From: CBDCUI01 sp965223115 | GTDB lineage: Bacteria > Pseudomonadota > Gammaproteobacteria > UBA4575 | DNA length: 64,000 nucleotides | Assembly (NCBI GenBank): GCA_965223115.1 | Contig: OZ244982.1 | Location: 310,001 to 374,000, forward strand | Direction: 5' to 3' | Shown here: positions 7,805 to 17,094 of the stretch, piece by piece | Numbering within the stretch: position 1 is the stretch's first letter | Layout of the letters: each line of letters starts with the position of its first letter | Notes under the pieces: model-generated | Told to the model about the DNA's origin: nothing | The model's database searches: none | What the model saw: the letters and a program-made list of their open reading frames with translations, nothing else | Translations under genes and position numbers: made by a program

Positions 7805-9565
7805 TTATGCAGCTTTACTTTGCTGTAAAGCGCTAGAAATTTTACTTAACTCATCTTTTAAAGCTTGTGGCATACGATCGCCAAACTCATTTAAGTACTC
7901 ACCAATTGCTGCCACTTCTTCTTCCCACTGTGCGGGATCTACAGAAAGTAGGGCTTGCATGGTTTCTTCAGAGACATCGATACCATTAGTGTCAATATCT
8001 TCTACATTAGGTAAGAAGCCAATTGGTGTTTCTTTAGCGTCTGCTTTACCCTCAACGCGGTCAATGATCCAGGAAAGTACACGCATATTTTCACCAAAAC
8101 CAGGCCACATAAATTTGCCATCTTTATCACGACGGAACCAATTTACATGAAAAATCTTAGGAAGTTTGTCTGATTTACCTCCAAAGGTTAGCCAATGTGA
8201 GAAATAGTCAGCAAAGTTATACCCACAGAATGGTTTCATTGCCATTGGATCACGTCTTACCTGTCCTGCGCCACCAATTGCAGCGGCCGTCATTTCTGAA
8301 GCACAGGAAGCACCGACTAATACACCATGCTGCCAATCTTTTGCTTCATAAACCAGTGGAGCAAGTTCTTTACGGCGTCCACCAAATACGATTGCGCTAA
8401 TAGGTACACCATCAGGATTATCAGCCATAGGTGAATACACAGGGTTATTTTTAGCCGATACAGTGAAACGAGAATTTGGGTGAGCAGCAGGGCCGACTTC
8501 TGGATCGTAAGGGTTGCCTTTCCAATCTGTAGCAGGTTCCATACCATCATCTTTATCTTCCCACCAAGGTTGGTTATCTGCCGTTAGGCCAGCGTTTGTG
8601 AAAATTGCATCCGATTTTAAGCAATCATATGCATTTTTGTTTGACCATTCATTTGTCCCTGGGATAACACCAAAGTAACCTGATTCAGGGTTAATGGCCC
8701 ACAGACGTCCATCATCACGTAAATGTAACCAACAAATATCGTCTCCAACAGTCGTCACTTTCCAACCTTTATATTGTTCAGGTGGAATTAACATTGCGAG
8801 ATTGGTTTTTCCACATGCTGAGGGGAATGCACATGCTACATAATGTGTTTCACCATCAGGACTTTCTAATCCAACAATAAGCATGTGTTCTGCAAGCCAA
8901 CCTTCTGTACGTGCTTGCCAGCTAGCAATGCGCAGTGCATGACACTTTTTACCAAGTAATGCATTGCCACCATAACCAGAACCGATACTTCTAATAAGAA
9001 GTTCTTCAGGAAAGTGCATAATGAATCGTTTTTCAGGATCTAAATCACCCGTTGAGTGCATACCTTTTACAAAAGTACCTTCTTTTTCTATACGCTTGAG
9101 TGCAGGCGTACCAATGCGAGCCATAATTTTCATATTAGCTACTACATAAGGACTATCTGTAATTTCTACGCCATTACGTGAAAGTGGTGAATCAATTGGA
9201 CCCATGCAGTAAGGAATTACATACATGGTTCTACCTTTCATGCAACCATCAAAAAGTGCATCTAATTTTGCGTGTGCTTCTTGTGGGTCCATCCAGTGAT
9301 TATTAGGACCAGCATCTTCTTCACTCTTTGAGCAAACAAAAGTTAGGTGTTCAACGCGTGCTACATCAGAAGGATCAGAACGATGTAGGTAGCAGTTTGG
9401 ATGTGTTTCTTCATTAAGCTTCATTAAAGTGCCGGTTTCAAGCATCATATCAACCATGCGGTCATATTCAGCGTCACTACCATCGCACCAAACAATATTG
9501 TCCGGCTGTGTAAGCGCCGCAACCTCTTCTACCCATTTTGCTAGGGCATCATTCGTCGTACTCAT
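7805..9565 (-). CDS. pckG: Phosphoenolpyruvate carboxykinase (GTP)
   Basis: The 586-residue length fits the GTP-dependent class. The nucleotide-binding loop AFPSACGKTNLAM (about 246-258) includes the reactive Cys251 typical of this class. Other marks are MYVIPYCMGP, SIGSGYGGNALLGKKC and FGGRRKELAPLVYEA. The enzyme converts oxaloacetate and GTP to phosphoenolpyruvate, CO2 and GDP, the entry to gluconeogenesis. GTP-type enzymes are less common than ATP-type in gammaproteobacteria. The gene stands alone. Confidence 0.97.
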   Translation of the reverse strand: MSTTNDALAKWVEEVAALTQPDNIVWCDGSDAEYDRMVDMMLETGTLMKLNEETHPNCYLHRSDPSDVARVEHLTFVCSKSEEDAGPNNHWMDPQEAHAKLDALFDGCMKGRTMYVIPYCMGPIDSPLSRNGVEITDSPYVVANMKIMARIGTPALKRIEKEGTFVKGMHSTGDLDPEKRFIMHFPEELLIRSIGSGYGGNALLGKKCHALRIASWQARTEGWLAEHMLIVGLESPDGETHYVACAFPSACGKTNLAMLIPPEQYKGWKVTTVGDDICWLHLRDDGRLWAINPESGYFGVIPGTNEWSNKNAYDCLKSDAIFTNAGLTADNQPWWEDKDDGMEPATDWKGNPYDPEVGPAAHPNSRFTVSAKNNPVYSPMADNPDGVPISAIVFGGRRKELAPLVYEAKDWQHGVLVGASCASEMTAAAIGGAGQVRRDPMAMKPFCGYNFADYFSHWLTFGGKSDKLPKIFHVNWFRRDKDGKFMWPGFGENMRVLSWIIDRVEGKADAKETPIGFLPNVEDIDTNGIDVSEETMQALLSVDPAQWEEEVAAIGEYLNEFGDRMPQALKDELSKISSALQQSKAA

Positions 9566-9792
9566 CTGTAATTCCTTGTTTATTAAATGAAATTTAAGTG
9601 CCTCGGACTAATAATTTTTATAACCGAGTATTAAAAAAAGGAGTGCTCGATTATACATATCGAGATTAAAGATTTAAGTATTGAAGAAGAGAAATTATCT
9701 ATAGATTGACCTAATTATATCTCTTTAGGGATATAATTCATGCGCATATACTAAATTTATAAAATTATTATTGTTCTATTTGAATGAACTTA

Positions 9793-10467
9793 TCAATATG
9801 GGCTCACTAATAATATTAATAATCCAGTAGCGCTATCACGTTGAGCCAAGTCACCTCGTGTAGACATCTCTATAGATAACTGTGCTGAACGATCATCGCA
9901 ACTATGATTTTGTAGTTCATAAAAACTAAGTTGACTCTGTTTGGTTAATGACATTCCAGTTGTAAGGCGTTGTTTTTTTATTGGGGAGCGACTGTCATTT
10001 AGAAAAATGTCGAAAGAAGGAACGGCCCTATTTTTTCGTGAAGCATTTCCCATTTGGCTAAAGACTGCTATGTCATCAACAGTTAACTCGTAAGGAACGT
10101 TTGCAGTGTGACTATAACCATGATGCATAACACATAATGGTCGAGAGTTGTTCTTATTTAGTGTTGTCTGATCTATCAATAATTCATGGGGACTATTAAT
10201 TCTCAGTGATTGGTTTACTTGTACTGATACTTTAACGGATGCGGAAGATTGGTTACCTAATTCACCTTGCGAGGTAGCGCTTGCATCATTTAATAATAAT
10301 GTAAGGCACCAAAACAAAGCAAAGAATAGAAAATTAAGTAATAGTGTTTTTTTAAAAGAGTTTGTTTTGTAATTAATATGATTAAAAACAGCAATATCAG
10401 AAAAGAACTTATAAATATCCTGAGGATTGTTTTTAGTATTTTGTTGATTTAATTCTGCTGTATTCAT
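9793..10467 (-). CDS. Secreted beta-sandwich-like protein under c-di-GMP riboswitch control
   Basis: I chose the ATG at 10467, because AAGGA lies 8 nt upstream; an upstream start at 10494 lacks a site. The 224-residue product has a long charged N-terminal region (about 38 residues) before a hydrophobic signal (LLLNFLFFALFWCLTLLL, ending DASATS). The exported domain contains SSASVKVSVQVNQSLRIN and a C-terminal SATGLLILLVSPY. This strand-rich style resembles secreted pilin or coat-U-like subunits. One pair of cysteines (C in RPLCVM and HSCDD) could be disulfide-linked. The family is not identified; a surface or matrix role is inferred from the riboswitch. Confidence 0.6.
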   Translation of the reverse strand: MNTAELNQQNTKNNPQDIYKFFSDIAVFNHINYKTNSFKKTLLLNFLFFALFWCLTLLLNDASATSQGELGNQSSASVKVSVQVNQSLRINSPHELLIDQTTLNKNNSRPLCVMHHGYSHTANVPYELTVDDIAVFSQMGNASRKNRAVPSFDIFLNDSRSPIKKQRLTTGMSLTKQSQLSFYELQNHSCDDRSAQLSIEMSTRGDLAQRDSATGLLILLVSPY

Positions 10468-10505
10468 CTCACACATCCTTTTTGCAAAGCGCACAGAAAC
10501 GTGAG

Positions 10506-10536
10506 TTCACCACAGCAGTGTTACCCATGAGGTGAA
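10506..10536 (-). promoter_or_regulatory. Hairpin downstream of the riboswitch, candidate expression platform
   Basis: Arms TTCACC and GGTGAA lie between the aptamer and the ribosome site of the secreted protein gene. No T tract follows, so if it acts as a switch it would more likely act on translation or anti-termination. The mechanism is not visible. Confidence 0.3.
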
Positions 10537-10537
10537 G

Positions 10538-10632
10538 TTGGCGGTTCCGCTATCTTAGAAGTTGAAACTAGTTTTTCAACAACCGTAGACCGGTGACTTT
10601 GCGTGGCCATTTTTCAATGGTTTTGCCTTTAT
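10538..10632 (-). ncRNA. c-di-GMP-I riboswitch (GEMM-I aptamer)
   Basis: On the minus strand the GEMM-I pieces occur in order. GGCAAAA is followed by a 5-bp stem CCATT/AATGG capped by a GAAA tetraloop. Next come the invariant ACGCAAAG, then CACCGGTCTA, then a second stem GTTGAAA/TTTCAAC. The closing stem is GATAGCGGAACCGCC. The aptamer starts about 165 nt upstream of the secreted protein gene and points toward it. This class binds cyclic di-GMP. The window also codes for three GGDEF-containing proteins, two of which also carry EAL domains. Confidence 0.88.
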
Positions 10633-10882
10633 CTAATAAACGTAACGGCGCCAATTGGATAAAATTTAGAGTTTTAAATGTGTAATGCGTCACATTTGGT
10701 CTATATTTTTCAGGAAAATTTTCTCATAAGTTTGTAGCGTTAAACAATAAACCTTGCCATTTATAAGAGTTATGATTAATCCCTAGAAAGTTTCTATTTT
10801 TGTAACCTTTTAATTACTAGTGCATTTCATAGCTAATAAAAGCGGTATACTGTAGCTTAAGGTTTGGTAAGAGGTGGTGAAT

Positions 10883-11200
10883 ATGAAAATATTTTATAAA
10901 ACCATGTTATTTATTATGTTATGGGCATTTTTATCTTTCAGTGTTCATGCCGAACACTCATCTCATACACATTATTATCACTATGGGTATGGAATTGGAG
11001 AATCTGGATCAGGTGAGGCTATGCTTGCAGATACTTTGGTGGCGAGGCCAGTTGGCTTGGTTACAACAGTAGTCGGTTCAGCAGTGTATGTTGTTTCATT
11101 GCCGTTTAGTTTGTTGGGTGGAAATGAAAAGCAAGCCAGACAAAAATTAGTAGTTGAACCTGCCGAATTTACATTTAAGCGGCCGTTAGGTGAGTTTTAG
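10883..11200 (+). CDS. Small exported, partly hydrophobic protein
   Basis: GAGG at 10871-10874 places the start at the ATG 10883, not at the two preceding GTG codons. The 105-residue protein has a signal peptide (to SVHA), a His/Tyr/Gly-rich stretch (HSSHTHYYHYGYGIG) and a hydrophobic segment (GLVTTVVGSAVYVVSLPFSLLGG) resembling a glycine-zipper hairpin. Relatives are conserved hypothetical secreted proteins. The His-rich stretch could bind metal, but this is speculation. It ends 1 nt before the convergent GGDEF gene. Confidence 0.6.
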   Translation: MKIFYKTMLFIMLWAFLSFSVHAEHSSHTHYYHYGYGIGESGSGEAMLADTLVARPVGLVTTVVGSAVYVVSLPFSLLGGNEKQARQKLVVEPAEFTFKRPLGEF

Positions 11201-11201
11201 A

Positions 11202-12320
11202 TTATAGATTACTGTCAAGCATGACCTTGTTGCGGCCTTCTTGTTTGGCTTTATAGAGAGCCTTGTCTGCTTTACGTAACAATTCTTTACCTAAGTCGTG
11301 AGAGTTTTGTTTCTTGTCAGGAGATTCTATTGTGGAGACACCAATGGAAACAGTTAGTGTGTATTTCGTAGTAGCATGCTCTACAAATTTTGTATTGAAT
11401 ACACTTTTTTGAATACGCTGTGCTACTTCTGTAGCCCAATCTTGTCCAGATTGTTCTAGTAAAACTGCAAATTCTTCGCCACCATAACGTGCCACGACAT
11501 CAATATTACGTAGTTGTGCACGAATTATTTCAGCAACTTTTTTTAATACTAAATCACCAGTTTCATGGCCAAAGTTATCATTCACCTCTTTAAAATGATC
11601 AATATCAATAAATAAACAACTTACAGATGTTTGTAATCTTTGTGCACGTGAAATTTCTTCATTTAGACGTTGGTCAAAAAATCTTCGGTTGTTAACCCCT
11701 GTTAATGCATCTGTTAGCCCTGCTTGTTTAAGCTTTTCTTGTGCAATAGTTGTGTCTAGGCATGTAGCTAAAACAGCGGCAAGATGTTCAAGAAAGTCAG
11801 TAGCATCGTGTTTGTTAAAACGTTGACACTGAAAGCTGCCTAAATTAAGGCTGCCTAATAGTCTGTTGTTCCGATACAAGGGTAATAAGGCTACGCTACT
11901 TGGAAATTTTTTATCGCTTAAAAATAAATCTTCATGTTTATCAATATCAAATGTACCCAGCAGTGGTTTTCTGAAACGACCAAATATTTTTTTTAAAGGA
12001 AGAATGTCACGAATAAAAATTAATTCTGGATAGCGGCTCGCATCATCACCTGAGTCTAGTAATAATCGATTTATATCTTGGTGTTCATCATGAAGGACAA
12101 TTGTAAGGATATCCCAACCGAAGGTTGATTTGCTTTTGTGTGTGATGAGTTGCATTAGCTCTGCTAAAGAGCTACAACTTAATAACCTTAATTCTAAAGT
12201 TTGAAATTTTCGCAATGTTTTTTCATTGCGGCGAGCATCGTGAATGAGCGACTCAAGCTTGTTACGTAAAGTATCAATATCTGTTGAAATTTCGTCTTTA
12301 ACGCTTGGTACAGTAGACAT
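11202..12320 (-). CDS. GAF-like (DUF484-type) sensor with diguanylate cyclase domain
   Basis: The ATG at 12320 is chosen because it follows the upstream gene by 10 nt and begins MSTVPSVKDE; a longer frame would run back into that gene. The 372-residue protein has a coiled-coil stretch (about 14-45), a GAF/DUF484-like domain (about 50-190) and a C-terminal GGDEF domain (about 205-370). The DALTGVNNRRFFD entry and the active-site GGEEF (in RYGGEEFAVLL) are intact, so diguanylate cyclase activity is expected. There is no transmembrane segment. It is co-transcribed with the GGDEF-EAL gene. Confidence 0.9.
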   Translation of the reverse strand: MSTVPSVKDEISTDIDTLRNKLESLIHDARRNEKTLRKFQTLELRLLSCSSLAELMQLITHKSKSTFGWDILTIVLHDEHQDINRLLLDSGDDASRYPELIFIRDILPLKKIFGRFRKPLLGTFDIDKHEDLFLSDKKFPSSVALLPLYRNNRLLGSLNLGSFQCQRFNKHDATDFLEHLAAVLATCLDTTIAQEKLKQAGLTDALTGVNNRRFFDQRLNEEISRAQRLQTSVSCLFIDIDHFKEVNDNFGHETGDLVLKKVAEIIRAQLRNIDVVARYGGEEFAVLLEQSGQDWATEVAQRIQKSVFNTKFVEHATTKYTLTVSIGVSTIESPDKKQNSHDLGKELLRKADKALYKAKQEGRNKVMLDSNL

Positions 12321-12330
12321 AGATACTTCT

Positions 12331-14835
12331 CTAATGTAGTTGTTTAAGGCCTTCAATAGGTACAGGGCGGCCCATTGCGAATCCTTGTGCATAATCCACA
12401 CCCAATTCGCGTAACATTTCGACCACCTCATCACTTTCAGCACATTCGGCGATTGTGCCTATACCCATGATGTGACCAACCTGATTAATAGCTTCTACCA
12501 TGGCATGGTCTATCGTGTCATCAATCATGTCATGCACAAAACTGCCATCAATTTTTAAATAATCGACAGGGAGATTTTTTAAATAAGCAAAAGATGACAA
12601 GCCACTACCAAAATCATCAAGAGCAAATCGACAACCTATCCTTTTTAATTCCAATATAAGCTGGCTTACTTGATCTAGGTTGCTGATGGCAGCTGTTTCA
12701 GTAATTTCAAAACATACAGTTCCAGGATCAATTTTTGTTGCAGCGATTTCGTCTTTAATGAAGTCTAAAAGTGAATCATCATTTAATGAGTTGCCTGATA
12801 AATTAATTGCAATTTGCACCCCTGAGTCTTCACCAAACACATCGTTATAATTGTGAAATGCGGTGCGAATAACCCAACGATCAAGGCTGGACATCAATCC
12901 GTAACGTTCTGCAGCAGGTATGAAGCTTGCTGGCATAATTAAGTCGCCTTTAGGGTCGGTGAGTCGGATTAACAATTCATAATGCAAAGATTCCTTGTTT
13001 TTAGGTGATAAAGCTACAATAGGCTGGCAGTAGATTCTAAAGCGATCTTCTTGTAATGCACCTGTTACTCCGGCTGCGCGCATCATTTCAGTATGACGTC
13101 GAGCAAGTTCGTCATCTTCCTTACGGTAAATGTGCATTTTGTTGCGACCATGATCTTTAGCGGTAAAGCATGCAAGTTCTGCACGAGTTAACATTTGTGC
13201 TGGGTCTTGTGAATCTTTATCGATTGAAATTAGCCCAATGCTCAAACCAATTTCAAAGTGCTGATCTCTCCACTTAAATGTGGAGTTGCGTACCGCATCT
13301 ATAAGTTCTTGTGCAATCACACGTGCATGTTCTATGGTCGTATTGACAAGTAGTAAACTAAACTCATCACCTCCCAAACGTGCAAAAATATCTATGCTGC
13401 GTATATGGTGCTTCATTTTTTCGGCAGCTTGTTTAAGGATGATATCTCCTGCCGTATGACCAGCTTGCGCATTGATAATCTTAAATTGGTTGAGGTCTAT
13501 ATAACACAACACATGCTGTACATCGTGTGTCGCGGCACTGGCAATTGATTTTTCTAAACGATATTCAAATTCTTGCCGGTTTAATAGACCAGTAAGTGCA
13601 TCATGTGAAGCCTGATGAGTAATTTCTTGAGTAAGACGCTTTGTCTCAGAAGCATCTTTAAAAATAATTACCAGACCTCCCGAGCCAATATTTAAAGAGC
13701 TGCTTGGCGCAAGTGACAATTCAATAGGGTGTTCGTTATTAAAACGATCTAGTAGAATCAAGTTTGTACTTGTTTCAACAGGCTTCCCTGATTGAATACA
13801 TTCAACACCTAAGCTTGTTCTGCGTTCTCTTGTATCTGCATCTATAAGTTTAAATACGTTATCAAGATGATTGCCTTTTGCTTCATAACTTGGCCAGCCT
13901 GTTAAACCTTCAGCTACAGGATTCATAGATTCAATATTACAATTGTTATCTGTTGTGATCACGCCATCTTTAAGCAACTTTAGTGTAATCCGATTGCGTT
14001 GTTTTTCTTGTTCTAGTTTATTTTCGGCAATAGCATTTTCTGTTATGTCTTGTAAAACAAGGTTTATAACTTCATTGTTATTACTTGTTTCTGTAAATGC
14101 TGATGCACGAATAAATCTCATCATGCCGTCAGAGTTAATAAATCGAATTTCAGGTGAAATCTCATTGTTTTCATCATCACAAGTATTAATAATGTGGTGC
14201 AGCTTGATTAACTCTGCTTGTTCAAATATAAGGGATAAAGGTGTACCTAAAGATTCTTGTTCATCTAGCCCTAACATTGCTGCAGCAGGAGGGTTTAATT
14301 CAAGAATTGTATCTTCTCCATCAATACAAAGTAATCCGATTGATGCAGTAGCAAGTACGGATTCAAGACGTGTATCTAACTTTTGTGCTGCTGTAGATTC
14401 AGAGGCGTTTTGTTTTGTAAACTGGCGGCTGTCTAGTTCGACAACATTTTCACTCGACTTGTTAATTATATCAACTGCATCTTTGAGTGCAGCAGGTAAT
14501 GCTTTAATGTTTGCTGTTGACCAAAGTTCTACATCATGAGATAGATCTGGCATCTCATCAATTATTTGATTTAGAGCTTCAAAGTCTGTTGGTTTACGTA
14601 ATAAGAAAATTTTTATAGTTGGGTCATGTTCTTGTATCCAGCCAGCTACTCTCAAAGGTTCTTTCATGTGATGACCTAGCACGATAACTTTACTATCTAT
14701 GTGCCCATCACTAAGGATGTCTGTAAGCTGTCGTTCATTAGCTAAATTTGAAATAGCTAATGGAGGTGGAGTATGTCGGCAAAGATAGGTCCACAAATCT
14801 TTGCCGACATTTACTAAAGATACTTTAACTGCCAT
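12331..14835 (-). CDS. PAS-GGDEF-EAL c-di-GMP turnover protein with receiver-like N-terminus
   Basis: I start it at the ATG 14835 (834 residues), which opens with MAVKVSLVNVG, like a degenerate receiver domain (about 1-115). A GTG at 14922 that overlaps the previous stop as GTGA is an alternative. Two PAS domains follow (ATASIGLLCIDG and LLKDGVITTDNN), then a GGDEF domain with intact ARLGGDEFSLLL. The EAL domain has ELLIRL in place of EAL, keeping the catalytic Glu, with DDFGSG, LKIDGSFV and AQGFAMGRP. Both cyclase and phosphodiesterase signatures are complete. It is soluble, with no membrane segment. Confidence 0.88.
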   Translation of the reverse strand: MAVKVSLVNVGKDLWTYLCRHTPPPLAISNLANERQLTDILSDGHIDSKVIVLGHHMKEPLRVAGWIQEHDPTIKIFLLRKPTDFEALNQIIDEMPDLSHDVELWSTANIKALPAALKDAVDIINKSSENVVELDSRQFTKQNASESTAAQKLDTRLESVLATASIGLLCIDGEDTILELNPPAAAMLGLDEQESLGTPLSLIFEQAELIKLHHIINTCDDENNEISPEIRFINSDGMMRFIRASAFTETSNNNEVINLVLQDITENAIAENKLEQEKQRNRITLKLLKDGVITTDNNCNIESMNPVAEGLTGWPSYEAKGNHLDNVFKLIDADTRERRTSLGVECIQSGKPVETSTNLILLDRFNNEHPIELSLAPSSSLNIGSGGLVIIFKDASETKRLTQEITHQASHDALTGLLNRQEFEYRLEKSIASAATHDVQHVLCYIDLNQFKIINAQAGHTAGDIILKQAAEKMKHHIRSIDIFARLGGDEFSLLLVNTTIEHARVIAQELIDAVRNSTFKWRDQHFEIGLSIGLISIDKDSQDPAQMLTRAELACFTAKDHGRNKMHIYRKEDDELARRHTEMMRAAGVTGALQEDRFRIYCQPIVALSPKNKESLHYELLIRLTDPKGDLIMPASFIPAAERYGLMSSLDRWVIRTAFHNYNDVFGEDSGVQIAINLSGNSLNDDSLLDFIKDEIAATKIDPGTVCFEITETAAISNLDQVSQLILELKRIGCRFALDDFGSGLSSFAYLKNLPVDYLKIDGSFVHDMIDDTIDHAMVEAINQVGHIMGIGTIAECAESDEVVEMLRELGVDYAQGFAMGRPVPIEGLKQLH

Positions 14836-14918
14836 TTTATTTGGATCCCCAGACTCACCTTCATCAGTATTATGATTTGTGCTTAATCTATTTTCGATTC
14901 CATTGTTAATTGTTCGAA

Positions 14919-15104
14919 TCACGTATTGAATAGGTCTCCCTGTGAGTTCGCTTTTAAATACTTGCGAATCCATTGGCGCACTAAGCGAGAAGCACTATCA
15001 TCCTCAGATTTTACTTGACGCATGAATTCATCACGTAAGTCTCTCGAAATACGTACTTGTAACAATGCAGAATCTTGGGGCGTTTTTTTGCTTGGCGATG
15101 TCAT
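14919..15104 (-). CDS. Ribbon-helix-helix (CopG/Arc-like) DNA-binding protein
   Basis: The 61-residue protein has the RHH layout: a beta strand SALLQVRISRD (about 12-22), helix LRDEFMRQVKSE and helix DSASRLVRQWIRKYLKA. No toxin gene is adjacent. Instead the next gene on the strand is the c-di-GMP protein, whose frame overlaps or closely follows the stop. A palindrome directly in front of the start codon could be its own operator, so it probably regulates itself and the two c-di-GMP genes behind it. Confidence 0.7.
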   Translation of the reverse strand: MTSPSKKTPQDSALLQVRISRDLRDEFMRQVKSEDDSASRLVRQWIRKYLKANSQGDLFNT

Positions 15105-15421
15105 TTAATTATCATTGGATAATCATGATAATAGTATGACAAATTTCTCATAACTATACAAAAAAAGTGGTTTGAAAAGTATCTGGAACATACTGAAAAA
15201 TAAGGAATGACTGGCCTAGCAAAGTTAAAATTCGGCTAGATTAGAAAAAAGTGTTTTGTTGATCCCCTGCAGCTTAGAATTGACAGTCAAATTAGTAAAT
15301 TAGGAAAACCTAATATACTTTTAAAAAAAGCCGCGGGTTTGTTTGCAGTATATTTATATCTCTATGTTTTTAAAGAAGTTTTTAATGAATCTAAAGCTAA
15401 TATGCAAGGCAAGAAAAATAA
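15105..15421. other. Divergent control region between the RHH regulator and mazG
   Basis: Apart from the palindrome at 15108-15132 the interval holds no gene, tRNA or clear terminator. It is AT-rich and must contain the promoters of both divergent genes. Confidence 0.5.
15108..15132. promoter_or_regulatory. Palindrome overlapping the leader of the RHH gene
   Basis: Arms ATTATCAT (15108-15115) and ATGATAAT (15125-15132) are perfect inverted copies around a 9-nt centre that itself contains ATAATC. The site begins 4 nt before the RHH start codon. RHH dimers bind such symmetric short sites, so an autoregulatory operator is plausible. Confidence 0.5.
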
Positions 15422-16198
15422 ATGATGAATAATCTACACAGACTATTAAACCTCATGGAACATTTGCGTGACCCTGAACAAGGTTGTCCCTGGGATCGAC
15501 AACAAACCTTCAACACAATTCTTCCATACACCATAGAAGAGGTTTATGAGGTTGCAGATGCTATAGATAAGCAGGATTACACTCAACTACAAGATGAACT
15601 TGGAGATTTGTTGTTACAAATTGTTTATTACGCACAAATGGCCAAAGAACAAGATCTATTTGATTTCGAAGATATTGCTCAATGTATAGGCGATAAGCTA
15701 ATTAGACGTCATCCACATATTTTTAATAAGTCACAGCAACCTAAAGAAACTTCTTGGGAAAAGATTAAGCAAGTTGAGCGTTATGAAAAATCAAAACGGC
15801 AAAGTATATTAGACGACATACCCCTGGCATTACCGCAGCTGTTAAGCGCTAATAAAATACAACAACGTGTTGCATCTGTTGGGTTTGATTGGCATGAGAT
15901 AAAAGATGTATTCAATAAGGTTAAAGAGGAGCTTGATGAATTGGATGAGGTGATAACCGCTACTCAACAAAAAGATAGGGTTGAGGAAGAGTTAGGGGAT
16001 TTGCTGTTTTCTATTGTAAATTTAAGTCGACATTTAAAAATCAATGCGGAAGATGCATTAAGAAAAAGCAATAAAAAATTTACACTAAGATTCAAATATG
16101 TGGAAAAGCATTTAGCTAGTAGAGGAAAAGACTTAAAAGATTGTACAGCAGAAGAGATGGAGTTGGCTTGGGGTAAAGCAAAGACGAAACTTGTTTGA
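15422..16198 (+). CDS. mazG: Nucleoside triphosphate pyrophosphohydrolase MazG
   Basis: The 258-residue protein has the tandem MazG-domain form of the E. coli enzyme. The first domain shows RDPEQGCPWDRQQTF near the N-terminus, EEVYEVADAID and DELGDLLLQIVYYAQ. The second shows KEELDELDEV and EELGDLLFSIVNLSRH. The acidic residues in these helices bind magnesium. It hydrolyses (d)NTPs to monophosphates and pyrophosphate and is linked to removal of abnormal nucleotides and to stress survival. The gene is monocistronic and convergent with nadC. Confidence 0.96.
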   Translation: MMNNLHRLLNLMEHLRDPEQGCPWDRQQTFNTILPYTIEEVYEVADAIDKQDYTQLQDELGDLLLQIVYYAQMAKEQDLFDFEDIAQCIGDKLIRRHPHIFNKSQQPKETSWEKIKQVERYEKSKRQSILDDIPLALPQLLSANKIQQRVASVGFDWHEIKDVFNKVKEELDELDEVITATQQKDRVEEELGDLLFSIVNLSRHLKINAEDALRKSNKKFTLRFKYVEKHLASRGKDLKDCTAEEMELAWGKAKTKLV

Positions 16199-16218
16199 TT
16201 ATACTAGTATCTTTGTTT

Positions 16219-17067
16219 TTATTCAAAGCGCATTGAGAAATCGATTGCCTTTATGTGTTTAGTGATTGCCCCAATAGAAATATAATCAACTCCAGTTTTA
16301 GCAATTTCACGTATATTTTCTAACGAAATATTTCCAGAAGCTTCCAGTTTTTTACTGTCTTCATTGACACTCACTGCAGTTTCGAGTTCTGATAACGAAA
16401 AATTATCAAGCAGTATTGTATCAGCTTGTGTTTTTATAGCTTCTTTTAGTTGTTGAATAGTTTCAACTTCAACTTCTAGTTTAAGATTAGGATATTTTTG
16501 TTTAGCTTTGCTGACAGCTTGGTTAATTGAGCCGGCCGCTGCAATATGATTTTCTTTGATTAAAATTGCATCATACAGGCCCATACGATGATTCATGCCA
16601 CCACCACATTTAACTGCATATTTTTGTGCGTAACGCATCCCTGGAATTGTTTTACGTGTGTCTAGCAATTTTGCGCCAGTGCCTGAAATGCGTTCAACAT
16701 ACATATGTGTAGTTGTTGCAGTACCAGAAAGTGTTTGCATAAAGTTAATTGCTGTACGTTCACCACTTAAAATAGATTGTGCAGGACCATATAATGTACA
16801 TATCGTTGAGTCTTTTTCTATATGTTCCCCATCATTTGCCTGCCAAGTAATTTCTATGTTTGGGTCTAGCTGTTGGAAACATTCCATAAACCATTGTTGG
16901 CCGCATAAAATAGCTTCTTCTCGACAGATTAATTTTGCATTATGCGTTTGGTCGATATTAAATAAAGAAGCAGTAACATCACCGCTGGCGATATCTTCTT
17001 TAAGGGCTGCGCAAACTGTTTGCTTAATTGTCTGCAGCGCATCCTTGCTATGTTGAGAAAGCCTCAT
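16219..17067 (-). CDS. nadC: Nicotinate-nucleotide pyrophosphorylase (quinolinate phosphoribosyltransferase)
   Basis: The 282-residue protein converts quinolinate and PRPP to nicotinate mononucleotide in de novo NAD synthesis. Family blocks are LKEDIASGDVTA (about 18-29), NFMQTLSGTAT, LLDTRKTIPGMR (substrate binding), GGGMNHRMGLYDAILIKENH, EVEVET, DTILLDNFS and YISIGAITKH. All basic active-site residues in these blocks are present. It ends 20 nt from mazG and starts 28 nt after the symporter gene on the same strand. Confidence 0.97.
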   Translation of the reverse strand: MRLSQHSKDALQTIKQTVCAALKEDIASGDVTASLFNIDQTHNAKLICREEAILCGQQWFMECFQQLDPNIEITWQANDGEHIEKDSTICTLYGPAQSILSGERTAINFMQTLSGTATTTHMYVERISGTGAKLLDTRKTIPGMRYAQKYAVKCGGGMNHRMGLYDAILIKENHIAAAGSINQAVSKAKQKYPNLKLEVEVETIQQLKEAIKTQADTILLDNFSLSELETAVSVNEDSKKLEASGNISLENIREIAKTGVDYISIGAITKHIKAIDFSMRFE

Positions 17068-17094
17068 TCCTTGGGTCTTTGGTTTGGTTTCGTT

